A stretch of DNA of 64,000 nucleotides. Origin: Mycolicibacterium tusciae JS617 (lineage in GTDB: Bacteria > Actinomycetota > Actinomycetes > Mycobacteriales > Mycobacteriaceae). The notes beneath the pieces are model-generated. The model saw only the letters and a program-made list of their open reading frames with translations, was not told the DNA's origin and did no database searches. The stretch is taken from assembly GCF_000243415.2 (NCBI RefSeq), contig NZ_KI912270.1, positions 1,860,001 through 1,924,000 of the forward strand, read 5' to 3'. Shown one piece after another: positions 1 through 8,291 of the stretch. How positions within the stretch are numbered: the first letter of the stretch is position 1; each line of letters begins with the position of its first letter. The position numbers were made by a program, and so were the translations under genes.

Positions 1-156
1 CCGATCGGCATCCACGGTCCGGCACGCCGCCGCGAGACTCTGTGCCATGAACTGGCCGCCATAGGAACGCTTTCCCTCCGGACCACTGGCCGGGCCGATC
101 CACGTGTCCTCGGTGGCGCCCGGCTGCAGGTCGAGCAGCCCCAGTAGGTTGCTCAT
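1..156 (-). CDS. Acyl-CoA thioesterase II (TesB family), N-terminal fragment
   Basis: Only the first 52 codons are inside the window; the gene runs off the left edge. The visible protein starts MSNLLGLLDL and contains RSYGGQFMAQSLAAA, which matches the first hot-dog fold of TesB-type thioesterases (usual form R-x-F/Y-GGQ-x-x-AQ-A). The family hydrolyses acyl-CoA to free acid and CoA in the cytosol. Its ATG overlaps the TGA of the upstream CoA transferase by four bases (ATGA), so the two are translationally coupled and probably act on related acyl-CoAs. The catalytic residues lie outside the window, so the substrate cannot be judged. Confidence 0.8.
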   Translation of the reverse strand, partial: MSNLLGLLDLQPGATEDTWIGPASGPEGKRSYGGQFMAQSLAAACRTVDADR

Positions 157-1352
157 TCCACCGTGCCCGCATCCGTTAGGCGTGTGATGTCCTGCGCGCT
201 CAGTCCGAGCCACTCCTCGAGCACCGCCGCGGAGTCGTCGCCGAGTGCCGGCGCAACAGCCGCGGCCGGATAGACACCGCCGATCGACATGGGCAGCCCC
301 GGCGCGAGGTACTCGCCGATGCGTGGCTGGTCGAGTGCGGTGAACATCGGATTGTTGGTCACCCGGTCGCCGCGGGCCGCCTCCTCGAAGGTGCGGTACC
401 GGTCCCACAACACCGAACTCGCCGAAAGGGCATCGGTGACCTCCTGCGCGGTGTGCTGGGAGAACCATTCGTTGAAGATCTCGAACAGCGCATCACGGTG
501 CTCGTAACGCTGCCCCTCGTCGGTGAAGTCTGCACCGCGCGTTTTCGCAAGCGCAGCAACGACTTTAGTCGTTCCGGTGAGCTCAGTCAGATCCCGGAAG
601 TGCCGGCCGGTGAGGGCGACGATCATGAACGAGGCGCCGTCACTGCTGGTGAAGTCCTGGCCGTATTGGCCGTACACCGAGTTGCCGATCCGCTGCCGTG
701 CGGTGCCGTTGACCATGACCTCGGTGAAAAACCCCAGATTGCCTGCCGTGGCTAGCGCGACGTTCTCCAGCGGAATGTTGATCCGTTGACCCTGCCCGGT
801 GGCATCGCGGTGCCGCAGGGCCGTGACCACGGCCAGTGCCGTGTAGATCCCGCAGGTGACATCCCATGCGGGCAGCACGTGGTTGACCGGAGTGGCGAGC
901 TCGGCCGGGCCGGTGACCGTCGGAAAGCCGATGGAGGCGTTGACGGTGTAGTCCACGCCCGTGCCGCCATCCGCACGCCCAGAGACCTCCACATGAATCA
1001 GGTCGGGTCGCAACCGCGTCAAGACGTCGTACGAATGCCATTGCCGTCCAGCGACATTAGTGATCAGAACGCCGCTGCTGGCGATCAGCCGCTGCACCAG
1101 GTCCTGACCGTCGGGCGAGCGCATGTCGGCGGCGACTGACCGCTTGCCCTTGTTGAGCCCCGCCCAGTAAATGCTCTCGCCGTCATCGGTCAGCGGCCAG
1201 CGGCGGTAGTCGGCCGCTCCCCCGATCGGGTCGACGCGGATCACCTCGGCACCCATTTGGGCCAGCGTCATCCCGGCCAGTGGCACCGCAACGAAGCTGG
1301 AGATCTCGACGATGCGCACCCCGGCGAGCGGCCGGGTGGGGTCCAAACTCAC
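153..1352 (-). CDS. CaiB/BaiF family (class III) CoA transferase
   Basis: 399 residues, the usual length for class III CoA transferases, which move CoA between carboxylic acids through an aspartyl-CoA thioester. The N-terminus (PLAGVRIVEISSFVAVPLAG then AQMGAEVIRVDP) is the family's Rossmann-like opening, and GLNKGKRSVAADMRSPDGQ is the next conserved block. The usual catalytic-Asp segment (often G-x-D near residue 165) reads PAWDVTCGIYTAL here, so an Asp is available. The start is GTG with a weak ribosome site. It lies 22 bp downstream of the E1 gene and overlaps the TesB-like gene by four bases, so it is part of a minus-strand operon. The substrate is unknown; a branched or alicyclic acid is an inference from its neighbours. 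Confidence 0.88.
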   Translation of the reverse strand: MSLDPTRPLAGVRIVEISSFVAVPLAGMTLAQMGAEVIRVDPIGGAADYRRWPLTDDGESIYWAGLNKGKRSVAADMRSPDGQDLVQRLIASSGVLITNVAGRQWHSYDVLTRLRPDLIHVEVSGRADGGTGVDYTVNASIGFPTVTGPAELATPVNHVLPAWDVTCGIYTALAVVTALRHRDATGQGQRINIPLENVALATAGNLGFFTEVMVNGTARQRIGNSVYGQYGQDFTSSDGASFMIVALTGRHFRDLTELTGTTKVVAALAKTRGADFTDEGQRYEHRDALFEIFNEWFSQHTAQEVTDALSASSVLWDRYRTFEEAARGDRVTNNPMFTALDQPRIGEYLAPGLPMSIGGVYPAAAVAPALGDDSAAVLEEWLGLSAQDITRLTDAGTVE

Positions 1353-1374
1353 CCGGCCAAGCTACCAAGCGCCC

Positions 1375-3552
1375 TCAGGAGCGAACGAGCTTGATCGCCG
1401 CCGTCTCGATCGTGTCCTCCGACAGCAGGACATGCAGCGCGGCGTCACCGAGCGGGATGAAGCTGTCGTTGCCGGCAACGCGCCCAAGTGGGCCCGCGAA
1501 GCCATGCTTGACCAGGGTGGCCAGCACGCCTTCACCGACGCCGCCGGTCTCGCGGGTCTCGTCGACGATGAGCACTCGCCCGCTGGCTCGGGCTTCCCGG
1601 AGCATGTCCTGGACCGGCAGCGGCGCCAACCACCGCAGGTCGACGACGCGGACTCCGACATCCACCGATGTCAGCCTGCGCGCGACCCGCAGGCTCATCC
1701 GCAGCCCGTTGCCGAAGGTCAGGATCGTCAGATCGGTGCCTTCCCCGTACGTTCGTGCCCGGCCGACCGCCACGCCCGATTCCGGGTAGGGAGCCAGCCA
1801 GCCGCCGTCGTTGTCGTCGTACAGATCTCGGGTGTGGTAGAGCGCGATGGGCTCGAGGAAGAGGCACACCGCACCGGCTTCCCGCGCCGCCGCGGCGCAG
1901 GTGTGCACCATTGCAGCGGCGTCATCCGGACGCGCGGGTGAGGCGATGACGACGCCGGGGATGTCGCGCATCGCGGCAATCGAGTTGTCGTTGTGAAAGT
2001 GTCCACCGAAGCCCTTTTGGTATCCGTAAGCGGCGACCCGGACAACCATGGGGTTGCGGTACTGACGGTTGGAGAAGAACTGCAGTGTCGCCGCCTCGCC
2101 GCGAATCTGGTCGGCGGCGTTGTGAAAGTAAGCGAGGTACTGGATTTCGGGGATAGGCAACAATCCCGAGACGCCCGCGCCGAGAGCGAGCCCGAGGATC
2201 GACTGCTCGTCGAGCAGGGTGTCGAACACACGAGCCGAACTTGTCGCCGACAGCAGTCCGCGCGTGACGCCGTACACCCCGCCTTTGCGGGCCACGTCTT
2301 CGCCGAAGATCATCGCTTCGGGATAGCGGTCCAGAATGTCGTGCAGCGCTCGGTTGATCGCCGTCGCCACCGTCATCGGCGCTTCCGGCTCACCGGACCT
2401 GACCGATGCGACCAGTGACGCGGGCACGGCGCCCTGGATATCCTCGTCCGTTGCGCGCAGCGGTGCCATCACCGCGTGCGCGCTGTCGAGCTGGGGAAGC
2501 TCGCTGATCTGGTCGGCGAGTTCAATCACCTTGGCGCGCTTGGCTTCATAGCGGTCGATCACATCGCTTGGTGTCAGCACGCCGTTGTCGATCAACAGTT
2601 TCGCGGTGCACAGCACCGGATCCCGGTCGTATTCCGCAACGACCTCGTCGGGTCGTCGATAAGACGGCTCATAGTCCGATCCGGCATGGCCCATCAGCCG
2701 CACCGTGCGCACGTGCAGAAACGCCGGGCGCCGACGGGTCCGTACCCAATTTGCGGCCGCGGTCGCCGCATCGAAGGTCGCGGCCAGATCCGATCCGTCC
2801 GCCGCGAAGTACGCCAACCCGTCACGGTTGCCATACACCTCCTCTATCCAACCGCGCGGCGTGGGCACACTGATGCCGATCCCGTTGTCCTCGCAGACGA
2901 ACAGCAGCGGCATCGGCACACCTTGGTACGCGGCGTGCAGCGCAGCATTGATCGCCCCGACAGCAGTGGAATGGTTCACCGATGCATCGCCGAAACTGCA
3001 CACCGTGATGGCATCTTCGGGCCACGCGCACGTCACCCCCAGCTTCTTGGCCCGCGCGATAGAGAAGGCCACGCCGACCGCGCGCGGCAGGTGCGACGCG
3101 ATGGTCGACGTCTGCGGAATGATGTGCAGGTCGTAGCGACCGAACACCTTGTGCCGCCCACCCGAGATCGGTTCGTCGGTCGCCGCAACGAGGCCGAGCA
3201 GCACGTCGCCCAGCGCCTCCCGGCCATCGACAAGGGCAGCGCGGGCGAGGTAGAACGCGCCGGACCGATAGTGCAGCAGCGCCGGATCGGTGGGCCGCAG
3301 CGCCGCTGCCACCGCGGCGTTGCCTTCATGGCCGGATGATCCGATGGTGTAGTAGCCCTTGCCCTTCGAACGCAGGTATCGCGCGGTCAGATCGAGATGG
3401 CGGCTGCCCAGCACGACATCGAAGAGCGCCAGGCACACTCGCGCCGTCAGCGATGACCCGTCGCGGACCGGTTCGTCATCTCCTCGACTGCTCGGCGACG
3501 CGTTCATCGCCGAGACCGTCGCGGTGAAGTAGTCGTCGATGGGTTCGGCCAC
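1375..3552 (-). CDS. Fused E1 alpha-beta thiamine-dependent 2-oxo acid dehydrogenase
   Basis: 725 residues combining both halves of a branched-chain 2-oxo acid dehydrogenase-type E1. The alpha half (about residues 35-370) carries HYRSGAFYLARA and the thiamine diphosphate motif GDASVNHSTAVGAINAAL ending in EDNGIGIS. The beta half (from about residue 400) carries GEDVARKGGVYGVTRGL and the LDEQSILGLALGAG segment. E1 enzymes decarboxylate 2-oxo acids and pass the acyl group to lipoyl-E2. No E2 or E3 gene is in the window, so it either uses a remote E2/E3 or catalyses a non-complexed decarboxylation. GTG start with AGGAG seven bases upstream. It is 12 bp downstream of the ureohydrolase-like gene. 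Confidence 0.88.
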   Translation of the reverse strand: MAEPIDDYFTATVSAMNASPSSRGDDEPVRDGSSLTARVCLALFDVVLGSRHLDLTARYLRSKGKGYYTIGSSGHEGNAAVAAALRPTDPALLHYRSGAFYLARAALVDGREALGDVLLGLVAATDEPISGGRHKVFGRYDLHIIPQTSTIASHLPRAVGVAFSIARAKKLGVTCAWPEDAITVCSFGDASVNHSTAVGAINAALHAAYQGVPMPLLFVCEDNGIGISVPTPRGWIEEVYGNRDGLAYFAADGSDLAATFDAATAAANWVRTRRRPAFLHVRTVRLMGHAGSDYEPSYRRPDEVVAEYDRDPVLCTAKLLIDNGVLTPSDVIDRYEAKRAKVIELADQISELPQLDSAHAVMAPLRATDEDIQGAVPASLVASVRSGEPEAPMTVATAINRALHDILDRYPEAMIFGEDVARKGGVYGVTRGLLSATSSARVFDTLLDEQSILGLALGAGVSGLLPIPEIQYLAYFHNAADQIRGEAATLQFFSNRQYRNPMVVRVAAYGYQKGFGGHFHNDNSIAAMRDIPGVVIASPARPDDAAAMVHTCAAAAREAGAVCLFLEPIALYHTRDLYDDNDGGWLAPYPESGVAVGRARTYGEGTDLTILTFGNGLRMSLRVARRLTSVDVGVRVVDLRWLAPLPVQDMLREARASGRVLIVDETRETGGVGEGVLATLVKHGFAGPLGRVAGNDSFIPLGDAALHVLLSEDTIETAAIKLVRS

Positions 3553-3564
3553 GTCTCTCCTGCG

Positions 3565-4482
3565 TTAGGGGTTTATTGTCGTGCGGGCCAGGGCGTTTCG
3601 AACGAATCCGACGATCTTGCGTGCGTCGGCGCGGTCGTGGTCCTGGTCGGGGTCGTAGATCGCCAAACTGGCGCCCGCGCAGTGCGCCGGGGAGCCGAAC
3701 AGCGATACGACCAGATCGGTGAGTTGATCCCATGTCAGGCCGCCGGGTTCGTCCTCGACGTCGGGCAGGCCCTGCGCCGGAAACTCGACAGGATCGAGCA
3801 CATCGAGATCGATGTGCAGCCACCACCGGTCGACGTGACCGGCTAATTCCGTGATCGCGGCGCGTCCTGCACCCGCGGGATCGTCGGCGACCTCTGCGAG
3901 CGGCGCAAGCCACACCCCGCTGTCGGCGAGGGTGCCGACGTTGAACTGTCGTCGCCAGGCGTCGTCTCTTGGCCCGAGCACGACGAGTTGCTCATGCCGT
4001 AGGGCAGGCAGTCGGTCGCCGAGGTCACCGGCCAGCAGTCGGCCGGTCAAACCGAGCAGCAGGCCGATCTCGGTGTTGGCCGCCTCGCCGTCCTCGGACA
4101 CGTCGAGCGGCATGGTGTCTTCGTGTCCGTCGACGAACACCAGCCCGACGTCGCCGATGTGGTCACGAAGGCCGGTGACGATGCCGAACAGCGACGAGCA
4201 ATCCCCGCCGTAGACGACCGGGAATCGACCCGCCGCGACCGCTTCGCCGACACGGTTGTTCAGCGCGTCGGTCATGGCGAGCAGCGCGGCCTCGTTGATC
4301 AAGCCGGTCGACGCGCCGCGTGCTGGATCCGGCTCGGGGAGTTCGAGATCGTGCTCGGTGACGTGGTGATGGTCGAAGGCGTCGGCCAGTCCCGCATCGC
4401 GCAGTACCCGGGCCGCTCTGGCTTGGTTCCCGGTACGGCCGTAGCCATCGAAGGGCACCCCGATCAGTTCGATGTCTGCCAT
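3565..4482 (-). CDS. Arginase/agmatinase-superfamily (ureohydrolase-like) protein
   Basis: 305 residues from the preferred ATG at 4482, which has GAGGGG eight bases upstream; a GTG at 4491 is too close to that site. The ureohydrolase metal motifs are present in order: GGDCSSLFG, VDGHEDT (D-x-H-x-D) and HIDLDVLDP (D-x-D-x-x-D). The family hydrolyses guanidino compounds to urea or formamide using two Mn ions. The first motif has Cys in place of the usual His of GGDH, a metal-A ligand, so metal use or substrate may differ from true arginases. It is close to the E1 gene, so co-transcription is likely. The specific substrate cannot be assigned. Confidence 0.8.
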   Translation of the reverse strand: MADIELIGVPFDGYGRTGNQARAARVLRDAGLADAFDHHHVTEHDLELPEPDPARGASTGLINEAALLAMTDALNNRVGEAVAAGRFPVVYGGDCSSLFGIVTGLRDHIGDVGLVFVDGHEDTMPLDVSEDGEAANTEIGLLLGLTGRLLAGDLGDRLPALRHEQLVVLGPRDDAWRRQFNVGTLADSGVWLAPLAEVADDPAGAGRAAITELAGHVDRWWLHIDLDVLDPVEFPAQGLPDVEDEPGGLTWDQLTDLVVSLFGSPAHCAGASLAIYDPDQDHDRADARKIVGFVRNALARTTINP

Positions 4483-4521
4483 CGCAATCACCCCTCGATC
4501 ATCGCTGCACCGAACCGGGGA

Positions 4522-5295
4522 TCACACGAGGTCGATCGCCTCGGCGATCGATGGCAGCACGCGACTGGGCCGGAACGGGTAGCGCTCGATGTCCTCGACC
4601 GTGGTCGAACCGGTAAGCACCAGGATGGTCTCCAGCCCGGCTTCGATACCAGCAACGACATCGGTGTCCATCCGATCGCCGACCATCACGGTGTTCTCCG
4701 AGTGCGCCTCAATCCGGTTCAGCGCGCTGCGGAACATCATCGGATTCGGCTTGCCGACGAAGTACGGTTCGCGCCCGGTGGCCTTGGTGATCATCGCGGC
4801 CACCGAACCGGTGGCAGGCATCGGTCCCTCGGCCGACGGTCCGGTGGCGTCGGGGTTGGTGGCGATGAACCGCGCGCCACCGAGAATCAGCCGGATCGCC
4901 CTGGTGATGGCCGTGAACGAATACGTGCGCGTCTCACCGAGTACGACGAAATCGGGTTCGATGTCGGTGAGCGTGTAGCCCACGGCGTGCAGCGCAGTGG
5001 TCAGGCCCGCTTCGCCGATGACGTAAGCCGACCCGCCGGGCAACTGGTCGGCCAGGAACGCGGCTGTGGCCAGCGCGGACGTCCAGATGGAAGCCTCGGG
5101 CACAGTGAGGCCGGAGCGCAGGAGCCGGGCCGACAAGTCCCGCGGTGTGAGGATGGAGTTGTTGGTCAGGACGAGGAACGGGCGTTGCTTATCGACCAAC
5201 CTCTGCAGGAACTCGGCGGCGCCGGGCAGCGCGTGTTCCTCGCGGACGAGCACGCCGTCCATGTCGGTGAGCCAGCACTGCGGTGTGGAGCGCAC
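4522..5295 (-). CDS. HAD-superfamily IIA (NagD-like) phosphatase
   Basis: 257 residues, typical of the NagD/PGP-like HAD-IIA group. Motif I is DMDGVLVREEHALPGA (nucleophile and acid/base Asp pair), motif II is the FLVLTNNS segment, and the C-terminal acid motif is VMVGDRMDTDVVAGIEAGL. GKPNPMMFRSALNRI supplies the motif III lysine region. Such enzymes dephosphorylate small metabolites or nucleotides in the cytosol. GTG start. The gene ends about 40 bp upstream of the ureohydrolase-like gene and could be first in that operon. The substrate is unknown. Confidence 0.87.
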   Translation of the reverse strand: MRSTPQCWLTDMDGVLVREEHALPGAAEFLQRLVDKQRPFLVLTNNSILTPRDLSARLLRSGLTVPEASIWTSALATAAFLADQLPGGSAYVIGEAGLTTALHAVGYTLTDIEPDFVVLGETRTYSFTAITRAIRLILGGARFIATNPDATGPSAEGPMPATGSVAAMITKATGREPYFVGKPNPMMFRSALNRIEAHSENTVMVGDRMDTDVVAGIEAGLETILVLTGSTTVEDIERYPFRPSRVLPSIAEAIDLV

Positions 5296-5349
5296 GGGTC
5301 CAGTGTGTCAGGCCTGGCTCTCCCCCCGGCGATTCCCGTGCTTCTTGGG

Positions 5350-5694
5350 CTAACCCATCGGCATTTCGGGCATCTGTACGTCGCACCGGTCCCGGAAGTC
5401 GGCCGCCGCCTGCCTGACCGCCCGGAGCTCGTCGCTGACCCGTGGGTTCGCGTCGAAGTACGCCTGGATATCGGTTGTCATCTGATCGCGGGGCTTGCCC
5501 TTGAGACCGGTGAAGAACGCGTTCACATCCGGATGGGTGAACAGGTACGAGGATGTACCCGCGGAGACGCCGGCCATTACGCCAGCGAGGTCGGCGGCCG
5601 TGCAGTTCGGCGGATCGGCAGCGGCCGTCGCCGCGCTGCCGAAGAGCATTGCGCCCGCGATCATGCCGGCACCTATGACACTACGAGAGAACAT
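5350..5694 (-). CDS. Secreted hemophore-family heme-binding protein
   Basis: 114 residues with a clear Sec signal peptide (hydrophobic segment to about residue 26, cleavage after ATAAA or AAADP). The mature part has two Cys (in PPNCTAADL and FRDRCDVQM) that probably form a disulfide, plus TSSYLFTHPDVNAFFTGL, which matches the small helical mycobacterial hemophore family (Rv0203 type). Members bind heme outside the membrane and help heme uptake. ATG start with AAGGAG at good spacing. It is followed after 45 bp by the next gene upstream, another small exported protein. The family call is by motif resemblance; heme binding is inferred. Confidence 0.75.
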   Translation of the reverse strand: MFSRSVIGAGMIAGAMLFGSAATAAADPPNCTAADLAGVMAGVSAGTSSYLFTHPDVNAFFTGLKGKPRDQMTTDIQAYFDANPRVSDELRAVRQAAADFRDRCDVQMPEMPMG

Positions 5695-5739
5695 ACGAAA
5701 CTCCTTGTTCGAATGGACAATTGGACTTTATGGCGATGT

Positions 5740-6081
5740 TCAGCGTCGACCGCCTCCGCCGCCTCCGCGGCCGCCTCCGCCGCCTCGACCGGGTAAATCG
5801 TTGTTGATCCCGGGCGGATTGGCGTTGCCCCCGTTACGTCCTGGATCCCAGTACACGTCGACGCCCCAGTCGTCGCTGCAATACCAGGGGTCGGCGCAGT
5901 AGCCGGGGTAGGCCGGACCCGTTAGCGGGCCACCGGAACTGCCGCGCACGTCCCCCTGCGCACATATGGTGGAGCCACCGGAGCTAGTGCAATCCGCCAA
6001 CGCCGGCGGCGCACCGGCGAGGGCCACGGGAACTGACGCCGACGCCACCCCCACGATCAAATACCGCACAAATAGATTCAC
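5740..6081 (-). CDS. Small secreted Cys-containing protein with Gly/Arg-rich tail
   Basis: 113 residues and not assigned to a family. It has a signal peptide (VRYLIVGVASASVPVALAG, cleavage near ALA-D at about residue 30). The mature region holds four Cys (DCTSSGG, TICAQG, GYCADPWYCSDDW), many aromatic residues and a low-complexity GRGGGGGRGGGGGGRR C-terminus. GTG start with a strong AAAGGAGGA ribosome site. Mycobacteria carry many small exported proteins of this build, with Cys pairs and a YCSDDW-like motif. The Gly/Arg tail could bind nucleic acid, membrane or wall polymer, but nothing in the sequence decides this. Confidence 0.6.
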   Translation of the reverse strand: MNLFVRYLIVGVASASVPVALAGAPPALADCTSSGGSTICAQGDVRGSSGGPLTGPAYPGYCADPWYCSDDWGVDVYWDPGRNGGNANPPGINNDLPGRGGGGGRGGGGGGRR

Positions 6082-6383
6082 GGCTCCTCCTTTCGCGAGT
6101 GAAAGGATCCGTATTTCCGCACAATACGATCAAGGTCATACTTCAAGTGCGAATTGGCACAAATAACCATCAACTTCTCGTGAACGCCTGCATCAGGGGA
6201 TTCGTTAACTGACAGCTGCTGATCACGAGAACTCGGGGCAGCAGCTAACTTTCAGCACTGTCGTACCATTCCGTATGCCCGTCATTACCTGTGAGTCAGG
6301 TCTGGGACTCTGGCGAAAAGCCATGCCCATAAATTCTCAGTGCTAATCTCCGGAATAGATCCGGTTCGAGAAATGGGGCGGAA
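6082..6383. other. Divergent intergenic region, about 300 bp
   Basis: This lies between the small secreted protein (minus) and the DyP operon (plus) and must hold promoters for both. It is less GC-rich than its surroundings. It contains an inverted repeat with 8-bp arms, AGCTGCTG at 6214-6221 and CAGCAGCT at 6239-6246, separated by 17 bp. This could be an operator or a hairpin. No ORF with a ribosome site was found. Confidence 0.5.
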
Positions 6384-6944
6384 ATGTCATCATCTGATCA
6401 GGTGTGGTCGAAGCCCGCCGCAAAGGCCATTCCCAAAGAGGGGTACTTCGAACTCGAGCGGGGCCGCTTCGGCCCGGTCTTTCCCAGGACGCCCGCCTGT
6501 TACGGCTTTTCGATCATCGCGAAGGTCAAGGAAGGCCGCGAGGAAGCCATCCGCGCCCACGGCCAAAAGATCCAGGAAGCCATCGAGGGCAGTCCGGAGT
6601 TCCTCGCTCCGCTACGGCTGCACTACCTGCGCTGGGTGCTCTTTGATATCGGCGACGGCTTGACCTTCCAGTACCAGGGCATCTTCGACACCGACTTCGA
6701 TAAGTACACCGAGGACGCCGTGCGACTGTTCGGCCAGAGCGGCATCAACACGGTGTTCACCAACCTCGTAGGCTTCCCTGAGGATTGGAAAGAAAACCCG
6801 GACTCATTCGTGACGTTCGTCCGCGAGCATCACTTCCCCAGCTTCCTGGAATACGGCGAATATCCGTACGTCACGGCCGACGAGATCAAGAAGGCGCTCC
6901 GGCTGAAGGCCGCCTTCTCGGACATGCTCGACCAGATGCAGTAG
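6384..6944 (+). CDS. Conserved hypothetical protein of the DyP operon
   Basis: 186 residues, not recognised with certainty. No signal peptide or membrane segment, so it is cytosolic. Two beta-alpha-beta-like stretches can be seen: YGFSIIAKVKEGREEAIRAH (residues about 40-60) and LHYLRWVLFDIGDGLTFQYQ (about 80-100). This pattern is reminiscent of dimeric ferredoxin-like (Dabb-type) domains, which also form the DyP fold. The C-terminus is acidic and aromatic, then helical. ATG with a GGGGCGG-type ribosome site. It is 16 bp upstream of the DyP peroxidase gene and first in the operon, so it probably supports the peroxidase, for example as a partner or substrate-handling protein; this is inference. 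Confidence 0.65.
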   Translation: MSSSDQVWSKPAAKAIPKEGYFELERGRFGPVFPRTPACYGFSIIAKVKEGREEAIRAHGQKIQEAIEGSPEFLAPLRLHYLRWVLFDIGDGLTFQYQGIFDTDFDKYTEDAVRLFGQSGINTVFTNLVGFPEDWKENPDSFVTFVREHHFPSFLEYGEYPYVTADEIKKALRLKAAFSDMLDQMQ

Positions 6945-6960
6945 CCCCCGGGCGCCACAA

Positions 6961-8283
6961 ATGCTCGAACTCGACGACATTCAGCACATCCTGCTGACCC
7001 GAACGCCGGCAATCACCGGGCGCTATGAATTCCTGACGTTCGACACCCGGGCCGGTGGCCGAGCCTGGCTGTCGGAACTGCTCGACCTCGTGCAGTCCGC
7101 GGCCGACGCCACCGACACCATGGACCAGAGTCGACGGTGGATCACGCTGGCGTTCACGTGGACCGGCCTTCGTGCACTCGGCGTGCCGGACGAGTCGCTG
7201 AACACCTTTCCCGATGAGTTCCGCGAAGGGATGGCGTCTCGCGCCGACATTCTCGGCGACTCTGGACCGAATCATCCTGACAACTGGGTGGGCGGCCTCG
7301 CGGGTGACGATGTGCACGCCATCGCGATCCTTTTCGCCCGCGACGACGAGCAATCTCGCCAATCCATCGAGAACCACGACGAGTTGCTCGCCCGCACCGA
7401 CGGAGTCCGCAGCCTGTCCTTCCTCGACCTGAACGCGTCGCCGCCATTCAACTACGCCCACGATCACTTCGGCTTCCGCGACAGGCTGTCGCAACCTGTC
7501 ATGGAGGGCTCGGGTGAAGTGCCCACCCCCGGGTCGGGCGCCCTGCTGAAGCCGGGCGAGTTCATCCTCGGGTACCCGGACGAGGACGGGCCTGTCGCGA
7601 ACCTGCCACAGCCCGAAACACTCTCTCGTAATGGCAGTTTCATGGCCTACCGCCGCCTGCGGGAGCACGTAGCAGAGTTCCGCGGCTACCTCCGCGAGAA
7701 CTCCGAAACGCCGGACGACGAGGAACTGCTCGCCGCCAAGTTCATGGGTCGGTGGCGCAGTGGAGCACCCTTGGTGCTGGCACCCGACAAGGACGACCCC
7801 GACCTCGGCGCGGACCCGATGCGCAACAACGACTACAACTACAAGGAGATGGACCCCTTCGGCTACGCATGTCCGTTGGGGTCCCACGCACGACGGCTCA
7901 ACCCTCGCGATACAGCACACAACATGAACCGTCGCAGGATGATCCGACGCGGGGCCACCTACGGTCCCGCACTTCCCGAAGGGGCACCCGACGACGGTGT
8001 CGAGCGTGGCATCGCCGCGTTCATCATCTGCGCGGACCTCATTCGCCAATTCGAGTTCGCGCAGAACGTCTGGATCAATGACAAGACGTTCCACGAGCTC
8101 GACAACGAGCACGATCCCATCTGCGGTACCCAGGACGGCACGCTGGACTTCACCGTTCCCAAACGGCCGATCCGAAAGGTGCACAAGGGCATACCGGCCT
8201 TCACCACCCTCACAGGTGGTGCCTACTTCTTCCTGCCCGGCATCAAAGCCCTGCGCTACCTGGCGACGCTCGGCGGAAAGTAG
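6961..8283 (+). CDS. DyP-type heme peroxidase family protein
   Basis: 440 residues. The C-terminal half is typical DyP: CPLGSHARRLNPRD contains the proximal heme-ligand His, followed by RRMIRRGATYGPALPEG, then RQFEFAQNVWINDKTF, EHDPICGTQDG and GGAYFFLPGIKAL. The family oxidises dyes, phenolics or other substrates with peroxide. The signature GxxDG of the distal pocket, normally GFRDGISQP, reads GFRDRLSQPVMEG, so the catalytic Asp is kept but the second Gly is Arg. No signal peptide, Tat motif or obvious encapsulin-targeting tail is visible, so it is probably cytosolic. It is the middle gene of a tight three-gene operon. Confidence 0.85.
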   Translation: MLELDDIQHILLTRTPAITGRYEFLTFDTRAGGRAWLSELLDLVQSAADATDTMDQSRRWITLAFTWTGLRALGVPDESLNTFPDEFREGMASRADILGDSGPNHPDNWVGGLAGDDVHAIAILFARDDEQSRQSIENHDELLARTDGVRSLSFLDLNASPPFNYAHDHFGFRDRLSQPVMEGSGEVPTPGSGALLKPGEFILGYPDEDGPVANLPQPETLSRNGSFMAYRRLREHVAEFRGYLRENSETPDDEELLAAKFMGRWRSGAPLVLAPDKDDPDLGADPMRNNDYNYKEMDPFGYACPLGSHARRLNPRDTAHNMNRRRMIRRGATYGPALPEGAPDDGVERGIAAFIICADLIRQFEFAQNVWINDKTFHELDNEHDPICGTQDGTLDFTVPKRPIRKVHKGIPAFTTLTGGAYFFLPGIKALRYLATLGGK

Positions 8284-8291
8284 CGGCCATC

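Noticed and set aside
6214..6246. Inverted repeat AGCTGCTG/CAGCAGCT as a terminator or RNA element
   Set aside because: It lies between divergent genes, has a 17-bp loop and no second copy, so function cannot be supported; noted only in the intergenic entry.
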